DNA of 37,792 nucleotides from Candidatus Faecivivens stercorigallinarum (GCA_018715465.1 DVLN01000151.1:1-37792), one strand, 5' to 3'; shown: positions 24,424-33,216, numbered from the stretch's first letter. Translations and numbers: made by a program. The notes: generated by a model from the letters alone, not told the origin.

Positions 24424-25392
24424 ATGATCTACTCACTCTATCCGGTATTTAAGGATTACCTGTGGGGCGGTACCCGCCTGCGGGAGGAATACGGAAAAAA
24501 ATCTGACCTTGCAAAGGTCGCCGAGAGCTGGGAACTGTCCTGCCACAAGGACGGCGTTTCTTCCATTGGACTGGCCGGGATGGACGCCACCAAGCCAGTC
24601 CCGCTGACCGAGTTTATCCGCATCCGCGGCAAGGCGGAGGTCCTGGGCACCCGCCCGGCTGCCTTCCCGAACTTCCCGGTCATGATCAAACTGATCGACG
24701 CCAAAGACAACCTGTCAGTCCAGGTGCACCCGGACGACCGCTACGCGATGCGGGAGGAAGGCTCAGTCGGAAAGACCGAGATGTGGTACATCGTCGACTG
24801 TGATGAGGGAGCAGAACTGCTCTACGGCTTTGACCACGAGGTCACGGCGGAAGAAGTCCGAAAGGCTGCGCTGGACAATACCCTTCCACAGCTGTGCAAC
24901 CATGTTCCGGTTCACAAAGGGGACGTCTTCTGGATTAATGCCGGGACACTGCACGCAATCGGCAAGGGAATCGTGATCGCCGAGATCCAGCAGAATTCCA
25001 ACCTGACCTACCGGCTGTATGACTACGGCCGCACCGACAAGGACGGCAACCCGCGCGAGCTGCATCTGGACAAAGCACTGGATGTACTGCGGTTTGAGCG
25101 TCCGGCACGAATGGGCCCGATCGGGCACCCCGAACAACACAACGGCTACACCCGAACCCTTCTGGGGAGCTGTCATTATTTTACCGTCTTTGGAATCGAC
25201 CTGCACAGCGAATATACCGGCAACGCCACTTCCCTCTCCTTCCACTGCCTTACGGTGACCGACGGCAGCATGGTGATCGAAAACGAGGGGCAGCTGGTAG
25301 AGGCCAAAAAGGGAGAAAGCTATTTTATCCCTGCATCCGCCGGCGTCTATACCCTCAAAGGCAGGGGCAAAGTCCTGATCACAACGGTATAA
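24424..25392 (+). CDS. manA: Class I mannose-6-phosphate isomerase
   Basis: ManA interconverts mannose-6-phosphate and fructose-6-phosphate with zinc. The 322 residues fit the short Firmicute form. The family start YPVFKDYLWGGTRLREEYGK, the metal block VQVHPDD (about 99-105) and the NAGTLHAIGKG segment with the second His are visible. The C-terminal cupin half ends in GKVLITTV. It lies between fabD and the ROK regulator with short gaps and a good SD (AAAGGAG), so it is expressed with them. Confidence 0.92.
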   Translation: MIYSLYPVFKDYLWGGTRLREEYGKKSDLAKVAESWELSCHKDGVSSIGLAGMDATKPVPLTEFIRIRGKAEVLGTRPAAFPNFPVMIKLIDAKDNLSVQVHPDDRYAMREEGSVGKTEMWYIVDCDEGAELLYGFDHEVTAEEVRKAALDNTLPQLCNHVPVHKGDVFWINAGTLHAIGKGIVIAEIQQNSNLTYRLYDYGRTDKDGNPRELHLDKALDVLRFERPARMGPIGHPEQHNGYTRTLLGSCHYFTVFGIDLHSEYTGNATSLSFHCLTVTDGSMVIENEGQLVEAKKGESYFIPASAGVYTLKGRGKVLITTV

Positions 25393-25435
25393 TAATACCG
25401 GGATAGTCTTCAAACAGAAAAAGGAGGGAAACGGG

Positions 25436-26704
25436 ATGGCTTCATCTGCGCCCGAACAGATCGCGGGAGAAAAACCCCGCGACATCAAACTGAACAACCG
25501 GCGGATTGTATTGGAACTGCTCCAGCGGGGCGACAGAGTGTCGCTCGGACAGCTGGCGGAAAGCTGCAACCTTTCCCGCAACACAATAAAAAAATGTATG
25601 GACTTTTTTATCCAGAAAGGGATCGCGGCTGACGCCGGAAAGGGCAGTTCGACCAGCGAGGGCGGAAAAAAGCCCGACCTGTTCATACTGGATGAAAGCT
25701 GGGGGGTCGTTGGCAGCATCTACTCGGCCGGCAACATGTTGTATGGCGCACTGTACAGCATCGGGCTGACACTGCTGACCCGCAGTGAGGAAGACCTTTC
25801 AGCCCGCCATCAGGCCAACACGCCTGCGTATACCCCCGATGAACTGGTTGCCGGATGCGGGCGGCTGATGCGGCGGATGCTGGCAGACGCTGGCAAGGAT
25901 CCAGCGCTGCTCAAAAGCGTTACCTGTTCCATACACGGGGTGGTCGACGTACACACCGGCACTGTCTTTTCCAGCGGCATAGGCGGCTGGAACGGGCAGG
26001 TCCCGCTGGGGAAAATGTTATCGGATGAGCTTTTCGGGGTGACAGTCTTCTGCTGCAACCCGGTCCGTTCGATGATGCTCAGCGAAGCGGGACAGGACCC
26101 GACAGTCAGAGACAATTCGGTACTGCTGTACACCCACGGCCACGGCGGGATGGCGGCAGTCATCCGCGGCGGACATATCGTTCAGGGCAAGCGGTGCGTA
26201 CTGGGTGAGATCAGCGGTATCCCGCTCAACTTCACCTCTCATCCTGATTCGGACACCTCACTGGGCGGCGACAGCCTTGGGGTACTGGTATGCAGGGAGA
26301 GGCTGCTCAGTGAGATCAGCAGCAATCCAGCGCTGTATCTCTCGTCCAGCCTGTCGGGGCTGGGCCGGGAGCCTGAGCTGGCTGATCTGTTTGCAGCAGC
26401 CGAAGCGGGAGACGAGCTTGGACAGGCGGTAATGCGGTACGCAGCAAGGTGGTTTGCAGTATCGCTGCGGCAGCTGCTGTTTCTGGCCGACCCGGACATC
26501 ATCATTATCCAGGGCGACTATGCGAAGGCCGGCGGATACTTTTTGCAGACACTGCAAAGGTATGTCCAGTCCTATGTTGCCCCATCGGTCAGCGTTATCC
26601 CCGATATCCGGCTGTCCCATCAGGATGAAATTGCCTCCTGCATGCGGGGCGGAGCAATTGTTTGCCGCAACCGGGTGTTTGCTTCGGATGAGATGTATGA
26701 ATAA
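25436..26704 (+). CDS. ROK-family transcriptional regulator (NagC/XylR-like), probably non-catalytic
   Basis: The 422 residues have an N-terminal winged helix (about 18-75: NNRRIVLELLQRG, LSRNTIKKCMDFF) and a ROK sugar-kinase-like domain with a GHGGMAAVIRGGHIVQGK segment and a GEISG turn. Kinase features look lost: there is no DIGGT phosphate motif at about 90-100, the usual END.NAAA.GE stretch is replaced by CCNPVRSMMLSE, and the CxCGxxGC zinc motif is absent. So it is most likely a sugar-responsive DNA-binding protein. Its neighbours manA and the convergent GH32 gene suggest control of fructose- or mannose-type sugars, which is inference. SD: AAAGGAGGG. Confidence 0.82.
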   Translation: MASSAPEQIAGEKPRDIKLNNRRIVLELLQRGDRVSLGQLAESCNLSRNTIKKCMDFFIQKGIAADAGKGSSTSEGGKKPDLFILDESWGVVGSIYSAGNMLYGALYSIGLTLLTRSEEDLSARHQANTPAYTPDELVAGCGRLMRRMLADAGKDPALLKSVTCSIHGVVDVHTGTVFSSGIGGWNGQVPLGKMLSDELFGVTVFCCNPVRSMMLSEAGQDPTVRDNSVLLYTHGHGGMAAVIRGGHIVQGKRCVLGEISGIPLNFTSHPDSDTSLGGDSLGVLVCRERLLSEISSNPALYLSSSLSGLGREPELADLFAAAEAGDELGQAVMRYAARWFAVSLRQLLFLADPDIIIIQGDYAKAGGYFLQTLQRYVQSYVAPSVSVIPDIRLSHQDEIASCMRGGAIVCRNRVFASDEMYE

Positions 26705-26729
26705 TCCAATCTGACCATTATCACAAAAC

Positions 26730-26775
26730 AAGCCATACCATTCAGAGGGAAAATCCTGTGGATGGTATGGCTTTT
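26730..26775. terminator. Bidirectional terminator between ROK and GH32 genes
   Basis: AAGCCATACCA (26730-26740) pairs with TGGTATGGCTT (26763-26773), 11 bp, with T-rich sequence on both outer sides. Confidence 0.87.
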
Positions 26776-26797
26776 ATCATTGGCTTATATCTTTATA

Positions 26798-28438
26798 TCA
26801 TTTGCCGGCATGGCAGGCACTGCGCAGCTTCCACAGCGTCCCCTCTGCCCGGCAACTTTGCAGACAGATCAGTTCCAGTCCGGTCTTTCCAGGATCGAGC
26901 GGGCTGTTGAGCCCGCAATGGAAAACGCCGCTGAACAGCTCAATGCTGCCCTGATCAGCGATGATCCGCAGCGAAACTTTCCCGTCCACCGGCTGGGGCA
27001 GCTGATAGATACCAGTCGGGAAAACCAGTTCCCTGCCGCCCGCCTGTACCAGAACCGGTACGCCACGCAAGGACAGCATCGCCCGTCCATCGGGGGCGTC
27101 AAAATGCAGTTCTACTTCCAGATCGAGCGCCTCTCCGCCAAAACGCGCCAGCTTTTTCTCCGATAGACCGACCGACTCGGTACGCAGTGATTTTACCGCG
27201 TCAATCGGGTCGGCTTTCAGCCGCGGGCCATCCGGGGTGGTGACCAGCGACAGCTTCCAGGGCAGACTCATACAGCTGGCAAACGGAGTACCCGGGAAGA
27301 CGGTCGGAATCCAGGAGATCTGAATTTCTTCTCCGCGCTCCAGACCGGAGAAGGTCTGCGGGGCGTAGGTCGCGGCATTGGTAAAGATGCGGACGGTGCC
27401 GCCGGTCTGGGTGAAACCCTTGATCACCGGCGTTTCGGCGACAAAATGCCGCCCCTCAAAATGCCCCAGCTGGTAATTTTCAGGTGAGCCGAACAGCACC
27501 CATTTTGCCTGTCCGGGGTCGCCGTCCAGAAACAGCTCGAACAGGTCGGGACATTCCGCTGTTCCCTCCATCGTCAGCCGCTCCCCCTTCTCCCAGTGGA
27601 GCAGATCGTCCGAATAGAGCAGCATATAGTCGTTTTCCTCGAGATACAGTGCCATCACCCAGCAGCCGGCATCTTGCACCCAACGGACCTTGGGGTCGCG
27701 GTTGAGCCCGACGATACTGTCGACGACACAGCCGATCTTCTGAAAGCTGTTGCCGCCGTCCAGACTGACTGCTGCGCACTGATCAGCCTTGGGACGGACC
27801 CATCCTTCCGGGAAGATCGGCTTGCCGTCCTCGTCAAAGCCGAGACGGGGCAGAAAACGTATCCGGGTCGCGGTATAAAACAAAAAGATCGGCGGATGCT
27901 CCCCCGTCTGCAGACCAGAGGTATTGTTCCAGTCAACGACACCGCTGCCGGAAAAGATATTGCCTTCCTCATCGCTCGGGCAGAGGGGCGGACGGCGTTC
28001 GGTCCAGTGGAGCAGATCACTGCTGACCGCCCAGCCCCAGTGGGTGTTGGCATGGTTCAGGCCATAGGGGTTAAGCTGGTAGAACATATGATACAGGCCG
28101 TTGTAATACAGCAGCCCATTGGGGTCATTGTGGAACCCCCGGCGGGGGGCAAAATGCACCAGCGGACGCATCTCTTCCCTGCCCGCCGTCATACTGTCGG
28201 CAGGCTGATCGGTTATACGGACCAGCCGGGCCAGCTGCTGCGCCTGATCTTCCCCACATTCGGTAAAGCGGAAAGAAAAGTCCTCCGCGTTCCCGTCAGG
28301 CAGCGGAAACACTGCCCACATCTCCGGCTCTTCTGCCACCACCAGCTGCTGTTCATCGTATTTTTCACCCCGGACAAACAGCTGAATCCGGGCGGAGACA
28401 CCTTTTCTGCCGACCGGCACATTACAATATCCTGCCAT
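26798..28438 (-). CDS. GH32 glycoside hydrolase (sucrose-6-phosphate hydrolase / fructanase type)
   Basis: This enzyme hydrolyses beta-fructofuranosidic bonds in sucrose, sucrose-6-phosphate or fructans. The 546 residues contain the GH32 triad: nucleophile Asp105 in HNDPNG, transition-state Asp in RDP (247-249) and acid/base Glu295 in ECPDLFEL. Ahead of the five-bladed propeller lies an extra N-terminal region of about 90 residues, which looks beta-rich; a C-terminal beta-sandwich follows. There is no signal peptide, so it acts on imported substrate. No sugar transporter is in the window. The best-known FHNDPNG-type enzymes act on sucrose or fructo-oligosaccharides; the exact one is open. Confidence 0.92.
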   Translation of the reverse strand: MAGYCNVPVGRKGVSARIQLFVRGEKYDEQQLVVAEEPEMWAVFPLPDGNAEDFSFRFTECGEDQAQQLARLVRITDQPADSMTAGREEMRPLVHFAPRRGFHNDPNGLLYYNGLYHMFYQLNPYGLNHANTHWGWAVSSDLLHWTERRPPLCPSDEEGNIFSGSGVVDWNNTSGLQTGEHPPIFLFYTATRIRFLPRLGFDEDGKPIFPEGWVRPKADQCAAVSLDGGNSFQKIGCVVDSIVGLNRDPKVRWVQDAGCWVMALYLEENDYMLLYSDDLLHWEKGERLTMEGTAECPDLFELFLDGDPGQAKWVLFGSPENYQLGHFEGRHFVAETPVIKGFTQTGGTVRIFTNAATYAPQTFSGLERGEEIQISWIPTVFPGTPFASCMSLPWKLSLVTTPDGPRLKADPIDAVKSLRTESVGLSEKKLARFGGEALDLEVELHFDAPDGRAMLSLRGVPVLVQAGGRELVFPTGIYQLPQPVDGKVSLRIIADQGSIELFSGVFHCGLNSPLDPGKTGLELICLQSCRAEGTLWKLRSACHAGK

Positions 28439-28457
28439 ACTTTTCTTCTCCTTTTCC

Positions 28458-28473
28458 GACCGCAGAAGCGGTC
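28458..28473 (-). promoter_or_regulatory. Hairpin in the GH32 leader
   Basis: GACCGC and GCGGTC form a 6-bp stem with a 4-nt loop, between the promoter and the SD. It could be an operator palindrome or an RNA stem-loop. Confidence 0.35.
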
Positions 28474-28482
28474 AATATGCAC

Positions 28483-28512
28483 AGTATAGCACCGCAGGTT
28501 TGTGAATGTCAA
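28483..28512 (-). promoter_or_regulatory. Promoter of the GH32 gene
   Basis: On the minus strand TTGACA (28507-28512), an 18-nt spacer and TATACT (28483-28488) preceded by TGC, an extended -10. Just upstream of the -35 lies CAAAC..GTTTG (28518-28531), a short inverted repeat that could bind a regulator such as the ROK protein. Confidence 0.78.
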
Positions 28513-28536
28513 CCAGACAAACTATCGTTTGAATAC

Positions 28537-29442
28537 TTACCGAATCCTTGAGTCGCTGTAGACGGCCATTGCCCGCCCGACGCACATGATCTGCCGCTGG
28601 CCGGGGTCATCGACATAATCATAAAGCTCATGCAGTTCGGGATGGTCAATAATCTGATTCAGACAGCCGATCATCTCTTCCAGATAACCGGGGTCGATAC
28701 CCTGTTTGCCATGGCCAGGGCAGAGCTTTCTGACCTTTTCAAACCGTGGGCGGTTGCCGACCAGCGAATCCCGGAAAGCGGTGACGGTCATCCCCTCAGG
28801 GAACCAGGTGTTCGGGAACCGTTCAATGATCAGCGTCGGAGTGGAGAGGACCGCGTCGCCGCTGTAGAGAATGCCGCTTTTGTGGTCGAGCAGCATGCAG
28901 CCGCCGGCGGTATGGCCGGGGGTATAAATTGCCTCCACTTCTTCCCCATCGCCCAGTCGGAAGCGATAACCGTCCCGGTATGGGATTACTTCCGTCTGAT
29001 CGCTGATCGGGACCAGATCCTTTTCATCACAGAGAGGGCGCATCCGCGTTTCAGGATGGGCCATCTGGGCTTTGAGATAGGGGACATCCTGTTCAGGACA
29101 GTACACCTTGCCAAACTGGCCGTTGCCGCCGGAATGGTCGCCATGAAAATGAGTGTTGACAACGTCCAGCGGCTTTCCGCCGGTCAGTGCATCGACAGCG
29201 CCCTTCAAGTCGCCCGCCCCCATACCGGTGTCGATCAGCAACGCCCGTTCACTGCCGATGATCAGGTGCATCCAGGTGGAAGCACCTGGAAGATGCGCAT
29301 CATAAAACAGGTGGCGGACGCGGGGGTCATCCTCATCCGGCAGAACCGTCAGATAAGGGTTAGCCGCACAGTTGTGGGGCAGGGCCGCCACCGAGTCGGC
29401 AAATGCGTCGTTTTCATCCATATACTTTTTCCATTCTGACAT
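28537..29442 (-). CDS. Metallo-beta-lactamase-fold hydrolase (paralogue of 13399-14205)
   Basis: A 301-residue cytosolic MBL-superfamily enzyme. The metal motif is THFHGDHSGG (His98, His100, Asp102, His103), preceded by LLIDTGMG. Other ligands fit YTPGHTAGG, YSGDAV and CPGHGKQ. The N-terminal 55 residues are extra relative to the paralogue. I start it at the ATG at 29442, about 10 nt after AAGGAG; the reading frame further upstream overlaps its promoter. It is transcribed away from the BMP-domain gene. The substrate is unknown. Confidence 0.86.
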   Translation of the reverse strand: MSEWKKYMDENDAFADSVAALPHNCAANPYLTVLPDEDDPRVRHLFYDAHLPGASTWMHLIIGSERALLIDTGMGAGDLKGAVDALTGGKPLDVVNTHFHGDHSGGNGQFGKVYCPEQDVPYLKAQMAHPETRMRPLCDEKDLVPISDQTEVIPYRDGYRFRLGDGEEVEAIYTPGHTAGGCMLLDHKSGILYSGDAVLSTPTLIIERFPNTWFPEGMTVTAFRDSLVGNRPRFEKVRKLCPGHGKQGIDPGYLEEMIGCLNQIIDHPELHELYDYVDDPGQRQIMCVGRAMAVYSDSRIR

Positions 29443-29500
29443 ATCAAAAACACTCCTTACCTGTCGCGCCGCCGGATATCCCGGCAGCCATTCTGTACAA

Positions 29501-29529
29501 ATTATAGCATATCTGCGGCCGGTCAACAA
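29501..29529 (-). promoter_or_regulatory. Extended -10 promoter of the second MBL-fold gene
   Basis: On the minus strand TATAAT (29501-29506) preceded by TGC. The -35 position 17 nt upstream is TTGTTG, weak. GTCAAC is repeated directly at 29522-29527 and 29535-29540. Confidence 0.58.
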
Positions 29530-29709
29530 GTAGTGTCAACCTGTAACCGGCAATCTTCCCCCATCAGCGGCAAGGGCGAAAAACCGGAAAAATCGACAGG
29601 AAGAAAATAAAAATTGTACAAAAATAAGTCACTATTTTCTCAGTCTTTTCCACCCCCGCCAAATCGTCACAAAGCCAGTAAATACCGGGGTTTGTTTGCC
29701 CTATAACGC
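29530..29709. other. Intergenic stretch between divergent promoters
   Basis: The 361-nt gap between the second MBL gene and the BMP gene holds two divergent promoters. The middle part is AT-rich with short A-runs. I see no gene, terminator or clear palindrome in it. Confidence 0.5.
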
Positions 29710-29738
29710 TTGACGGAAACAGAAAATGCCAGTATAAT
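29710..29738 (+). promoter_or_regulatory. Promoter of the BMP-domain / phosphoesterase operon
   Basis: TTGACG (29710-29715), a 17-nt spacer and TATAAT (29733-29738). The start should be near 29745, about 60 nt before the gene. Confidence 0.83.
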
Positions 29739-29803
29739 AAAGCCAGGACGATACAAACAGATACGTCCGATTTCAGAATGTAAGGTAAGGAAGTGTTCTG
29801 AGT

Positions 29804-31735
29804 ATGAAAATGGAAGAATACGAGAAAGCCTATAAACTCGGGAAGAAAGAATATCAGTCCCGGCTTCTGAATGGCCAGCTGCCTACACTGGAAGTACTGG
29901 ATGAAATTCTGCCCGACAGCACCAGCTACTCGGAGGTCCCCCTCGGCGTTGTCCAGATCCCGATGCGCCAGATTGTCGGCACTAAAACGGCCGGCCGGAG
30001 CACCGCTTTTGCAGCCAACTTCATGCCGATTCTCGGCCCCGCAACCGAGTTTGCCGCCAAATGGCAAAACCTCAGCGTCATTCAGGAAAATGAAGGATTC
30101 CGCGATCCCGTCAAGGCATACGAATATATGAACCGGTTTTATATCCAGGAGGGGAACAAACGGGTCAGTGTCATGAAATACTATGGCGCCTACTCGATTC
30201 CCGGCAATGTAATCCGCCTGATCCCCAAACGGACAGACCAGCTGGAAAATAAAATCTACTACGAATTTCTGGATTTTTACCGGGTAACCGGCATCAACTA
30301 TATCTATTTCAGCAAACTGGGCGGTTTTACCAAATTGCTGACCGCCGTCGGAAAAGGAGCCGAAGATGTCTGGACCAACGACGAAAAGGTCACTTTCAAC
30401 TCGGTATTTTTCAGCTTCCAGGAAGGTTTTTATCAGAACGGCGGCGAAAAACTGGCATTGACCGATGGTGATGCTTTTCTGCTGTTCCTCGACCTGTACA
30501 GCTATGATTCGATCAAGGATAAGACCCGCAGTGAGATTATGGCATTGACCGCCTCCTGCTGGGAAGAGTTTGTCCTGCAATCCAAGCCTTATCAGGAAGA
30601 GATTGATCTGAAACTCAACCCAAGCCAACACGAAAAACCACTGCTCGACCGGCTGCTCCCCCTGAACACCACCCAGCACCTGAAAGTCGCCTTTATCTAT
30701 ATGCGCACCCCCCAGAGCTCAGCCTGGACCTATGCGCATGAGCTTGGCAGAACCCATATCAGTGCGGTTTTTGAGGACGAGATCGACACCTTCACCTACG
30801 AAAACACCACGCAGGAAAACATCGACGCGGTCCTCGAGGACGCCATCGGCAAAGGTGCTGATATCATTTTCACCACCTCCCCTGTCTTTGTACAGGCAAG
30901 TGTCAAGGCGGCGATTGCCCATCCGACCGTCAAGATCCTCAACTGCTCGCTGAATACCACCCACCGGTATATCCGCACCTATTATTCCCGGATGCACGAA
31001 GCCAAGTTCCTGATGGGGGCGATCGCAGGCGCGCTGTCCAGCAATGATAAAATTGCCTATATCGCCGACTATCCGATCTACGGGACAATTGCCAGCATCA
31101 ATGCCTTTGCATTGGGTGCCAAGATGATCAACCCGCGGATTAAGGTGCATCTGCTCTGGTCGACGCTGAAGGACTTCAATCTGGACGAAGAACTGCTGCG
31201 GCTGCATCCCGACTGTTTCCTGGGCAGAGATATGGTTATCCCCGAAAAAGGATACCGGGATTTCGGCCTGATCCAGCTGGATGAGGACGGCAATACCATC
31301 AGCCAGGCGATGCCGCTCTACAACTGGGGTACCTTCTATGAAAAGCTGATCCGTACTGTGATGGACGGGACCTGGAAATACGACGAAGACAAGAAAGACA
31401 GCAAAGCCATCAGCTACTGGTGGGGACTGTCGGCTGACGTCGTCGACGTTGTCTACTCTGCCCGTATCCCGATCGGAACCAAACGGCTGGTTGAACTGCT
31501 CAAGGACACCATCCGTACAGGGCATTTTGACCCGTTTGCCGGCGTGCTCTACGCCCAGAACGGAATCGTCCAGAGCGACCCCAACCGTTCACTGACGCCG
31601 GAAGAAATTGTCAACATGGATTGGCTGGCGGAAAATGTCATCGGCAGCATCCCGACAGCAAATGAGCTGATGGACCATGCCGTGCCGGTCACCATCCAGC
31701 AGGGCGTTGAGACACGGAAAGAGGAAACTGTCTGA
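29804..31735 (+). CDS. Cytosolic BMP-domain protein with an N-terminal ParB-like region
   Basis: The 643-residue product has no signal peptide or lipobox, unlike the usual BMP (PnrA/Med) nucleoside-binding lipoproteins. The C-terminal part (from about 295) matches the BMP fold: LKVAFIYMRTP, the strand ADIIFTTSPVF, HEAKFLMGAIAGALS, KIAYIADYPIYGTIASINAFALGA and GTFYEKLIRTVMDGTWK. The first 290 residues are a separate domain. Part of it (GVVQIPMRQIVGTKTAGR, then YIQEGNKRVSVMKYYGA) resembles ParB/sulfiredoxin-like folds; that resemblance is by eye. It could be an intracellular sensor or enzyme for a nucleoside-like ligand. The SD is AAGGAAG. A phosphoesterase gene follows after 14 nt. Confidence 0.75.
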   Translation: MKMEEYEKAYKLGKKEYQSRLLNGQLPTLEVLDEILPDSTSYSEVPLGVVQIPMRQIVGTKTAGRSTAFAANFMPILGPATEFAAKWQNLSVIQENEGFRDPVKAYEYMNRFYIQEGNKRVSVMKYYGAYSIPGNVIRLIPKRTDQLENKIYYEFLDFYRVTGINYIYFSKLGGFTKLLTAVGKGAEDVWTNDEKVTFNSVFFSFQEGFYQNGGEKLALTDGDAFLLFLDLYSYDSIKDKTRSEIMALTASCWEEFVLQSKPYQEEIDLKLNPSQHEKPLLDRLLPLNTTQHLKVAFIYMRTPQSSAWTYAHELGRTHISAVFEDEIDTFTYENTTQENIDAVLEDAIGKGADIIFTTSPVFVQASVKAAIAHPTVKILNCSLNTTHRYIRTYYSRMHEAKFLMGAIAGALSSNDKIAYIADYPIYGTIASINAFALGAKMINPRIKVHLLWSTLKDFNLDEELLRLHPDCFLGRDMVIPEKGYRDFGLIQLDEDGNTISQAMPLYNWGTFYEKLIRTVMDGTWKYDEDKKDSKAISYWWGLSADVVDVVYSARIPIGTKRLVELLKDTIRTGHFDPFAGVLYAQNGIVQSDPNRSLTPEEIVNMDWLAENVIGSIPTANELMDHAVPVTIQQGVETRKEETV

Positions 31736-31749
31736 AAGGAAACATCGAC

Positions 31750-32343
31750 GTGAAAATTCTTGTACTCGCCGACCAGGAGTCGGAATATTTGTGGGATTAC
31801 TTCGAACGGAGCAAATTTGAGGGAATCGACCTGATTATTTCCTGCGGTGATCTGGACGCGGGGTATCTCTCCTTTTTGGCAACGCTGTTGCCGATACCGG
31901 TTTTATATGTCCACGGCAACCACGACACCAAATATCAGACCAGACCACCGGAAGGCTGTATCTCCATTGACGGTGAGTATTATATCTATAAAGGAGTCAG
32001 GATCGTCGGTCTGGGCGGTTCAATGCGCTACCGCAAGGATGTTGAGAACCAGTATACCGAACGGGAGATGGCAAAACGTGTGCGCAAGCTGCTGCTTCCA
32101 CTGGTTTTTCACCGGGGATTTGATATCCTGGTCGCTCACGCCCCCGCAAGAGGCGTCAACGACGGGGAAGACCTGGCCCACCAGGGCTTCAAGGTCTTCC
32201 GCCGGCTGATCTGCCATTACCACCCAAAGTATTTTGTACATGGGCATATCCATCAGAACTATACATCCCGTTTCAAACGGTATGACAAGCTGGATGATAC
32301 GACGGTTGTCAACGCCTACGAGCGCTGCATCATTGAGATCTGA
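31750..32343 (+). CDS. Calcineurin-like metallophosphoesterase
   Basis: The 197-residue cytosolic enzyme has the dimetal phosphoesterase motifs: GDLD (33-36), GNHD (56-59), His130 (VAHAP) and GHIH (165-168). Motif I, normally DxH, reads DQE (8-10), so one metal ligand is Glu instead of His. It starts at GTG, 9 nt after AAAGGA, and follows the BMP-domain gene by 14 nt, so the two are an operon. A nucleotide or phosphorylated nucleoside substrate would fit its partner, but that is inference. Confidence 0.85.
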   Translation: MKILVLADQESEYLWDYFERSKFEGIDLIISCGDLDAGYLSFLATLLPIPVLYVHGNHDTKYQTRPPEGCISIDGEYYIYKGVRIVGLGGSMRYRKDVENQYTEREMAKRVRKLLLPLVFHRGFDILVAHAPARGVNDGEDLAHQGFKVFRRLICHYHPKYFVHGHIHQNYTSRFKRYDKLDDTTVVNAYERCIIEI

Positions 32344-32396
32344 ACAAAAAAGAAGAGCTGCACCCGGTAAAACGGCGTACAGCTCTTCTTTTTTGT
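32344..32396. terminator. Bidirectional terminator between phosphoesterase gene and sigE
   Basis: ACAAAAAAGAAGAGCTG pairs with its exact complement (17 bp) around a 19-nt loop. T-runs of six lie in the right arm on both strands. It ends the two convergent transcripts. Confidence 0.92.
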
Positions 32397-32422
32397 CATC
32401 TGGTCAGATCTGCTCACCCAGC

Positions 32423-33205
32423 TTAGATCTGCTCACGCAACTCTACAGCAAGGCGTTTCAGAATCCGTTTTTCCAAACGGGATATGTAGGACTGAGAAAT
32501 TCCGATACAGTCAGCAACCTCCTTCTGGGTATGTTCCCGTCTGCCATCCAGCCCAAAGCGAAGTGTCATGATCTGCTGTTCCCGTCCCGAAAGCCGGGAA
32601 ACTGCCGCACGAAGTGCCGCACGTTCCGCCTCCGCTTCCAGATCCTCACTGACCGCATTTTCCGGCGACCCAAGCACATCGCTGAGCAGCAGCTCGTTGC
32701 CATCCCAGTCGACGTTGAGCGGCTCGTCAAACGATACCTCGCTCTTTAACCGGGAGGTTTTGCGCAGGTGCATGAGGATTTCATTTTCGATACAGCGGGA
32801 AGCATAGGTTGCCAGCTTGATCTTTTTGTCGGGCGAAAAGGTATCAACCGCCTTGATCAGCCCAATTGTGCCAATGCTGGTCAGATCCTCCAGCGAATTT
32901 CCACCTCCTTCAAACTTCTTTGCGATATAGACGACCAGCCGCAGATTTCTTGTAATCAGCTGTTCCTTGACTGCCGGATCGGGCAGCCGGACGATCATCG
33001 CCTCTTCTTCCTCCCGCGTCAATGGCGGAGGCAGCGACCCGCCCCCGGTCATATAATAGAGTACATTTTCCGACTGGTCATGCTGCCGGCTCAGCTGCCT
33101 GTTATTTGCGCTGCTGTCCGGCTGGCGCCGTGCGCCGGTAGTCAGCAGGCCTGCAAGCAGGTTCCCGATCTGCCGCATGATCAGATGCTGCATTGAATAA
33201 TTCAT
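32423..33205 (-). CDS. sigE: Sporulation sigma factor sigma-E (pro-form)
   Basis: Sigma-E directs early mother-cell transcription in sporulation. The 260 residues have a long N-terminus (about 45 residues) before the start of the mature region (LYYMTGGGSLPPPLTREEEE); this would be the pro-sequence and linker cleaved by SpoIIGA. Region 2 is SIGTIGLIKAVDTFSPDKK, then KLATYASRCIENEILMHLR. The diagnostic VSFDEPLNVDWDGNELLLSDVLG stretch is the sigma-E type. Region 4 has QKEVADCIGISQSYISRLEKRI. It starts 11 nt after spoIIGA with AGGAGG 6 nt upstream. Unlike in many Firmicutes, sigG does not follow. Confidence 0.94.
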   Translation of the reverse strand: MNYSMQHLIMRQIGNLLAGLLTTGARRQPDSSANNRQLSRQHDQSENVLYYMTGGGSLPPPLTREEEEAMIVRLPDPAVKEQLITRNLRLVVYIAKKFEGGGNSLEDLTSIGTIGLIKAVDTFSPDKKIKLATYASRCIENEILMHLRKTSRLKSEVSFDEPLNVDWDGNELLLSDVLGSPENAVSEDLEAEAERAALRAAVSRLSGREQQIMTLRFGLDGRREHTQKEVADCIGISQSYISRLEKRILKRLAVELREQI

Positions 33206-33216
33206 ACCACTCCTCC

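Noticed and set aside
29564..30679. A 371-codon minus-strand frame opposite the BMP-domain gene
   Set aside because: It overlaps the promoter and N-terminal half of the BMP gene and shows no domain.
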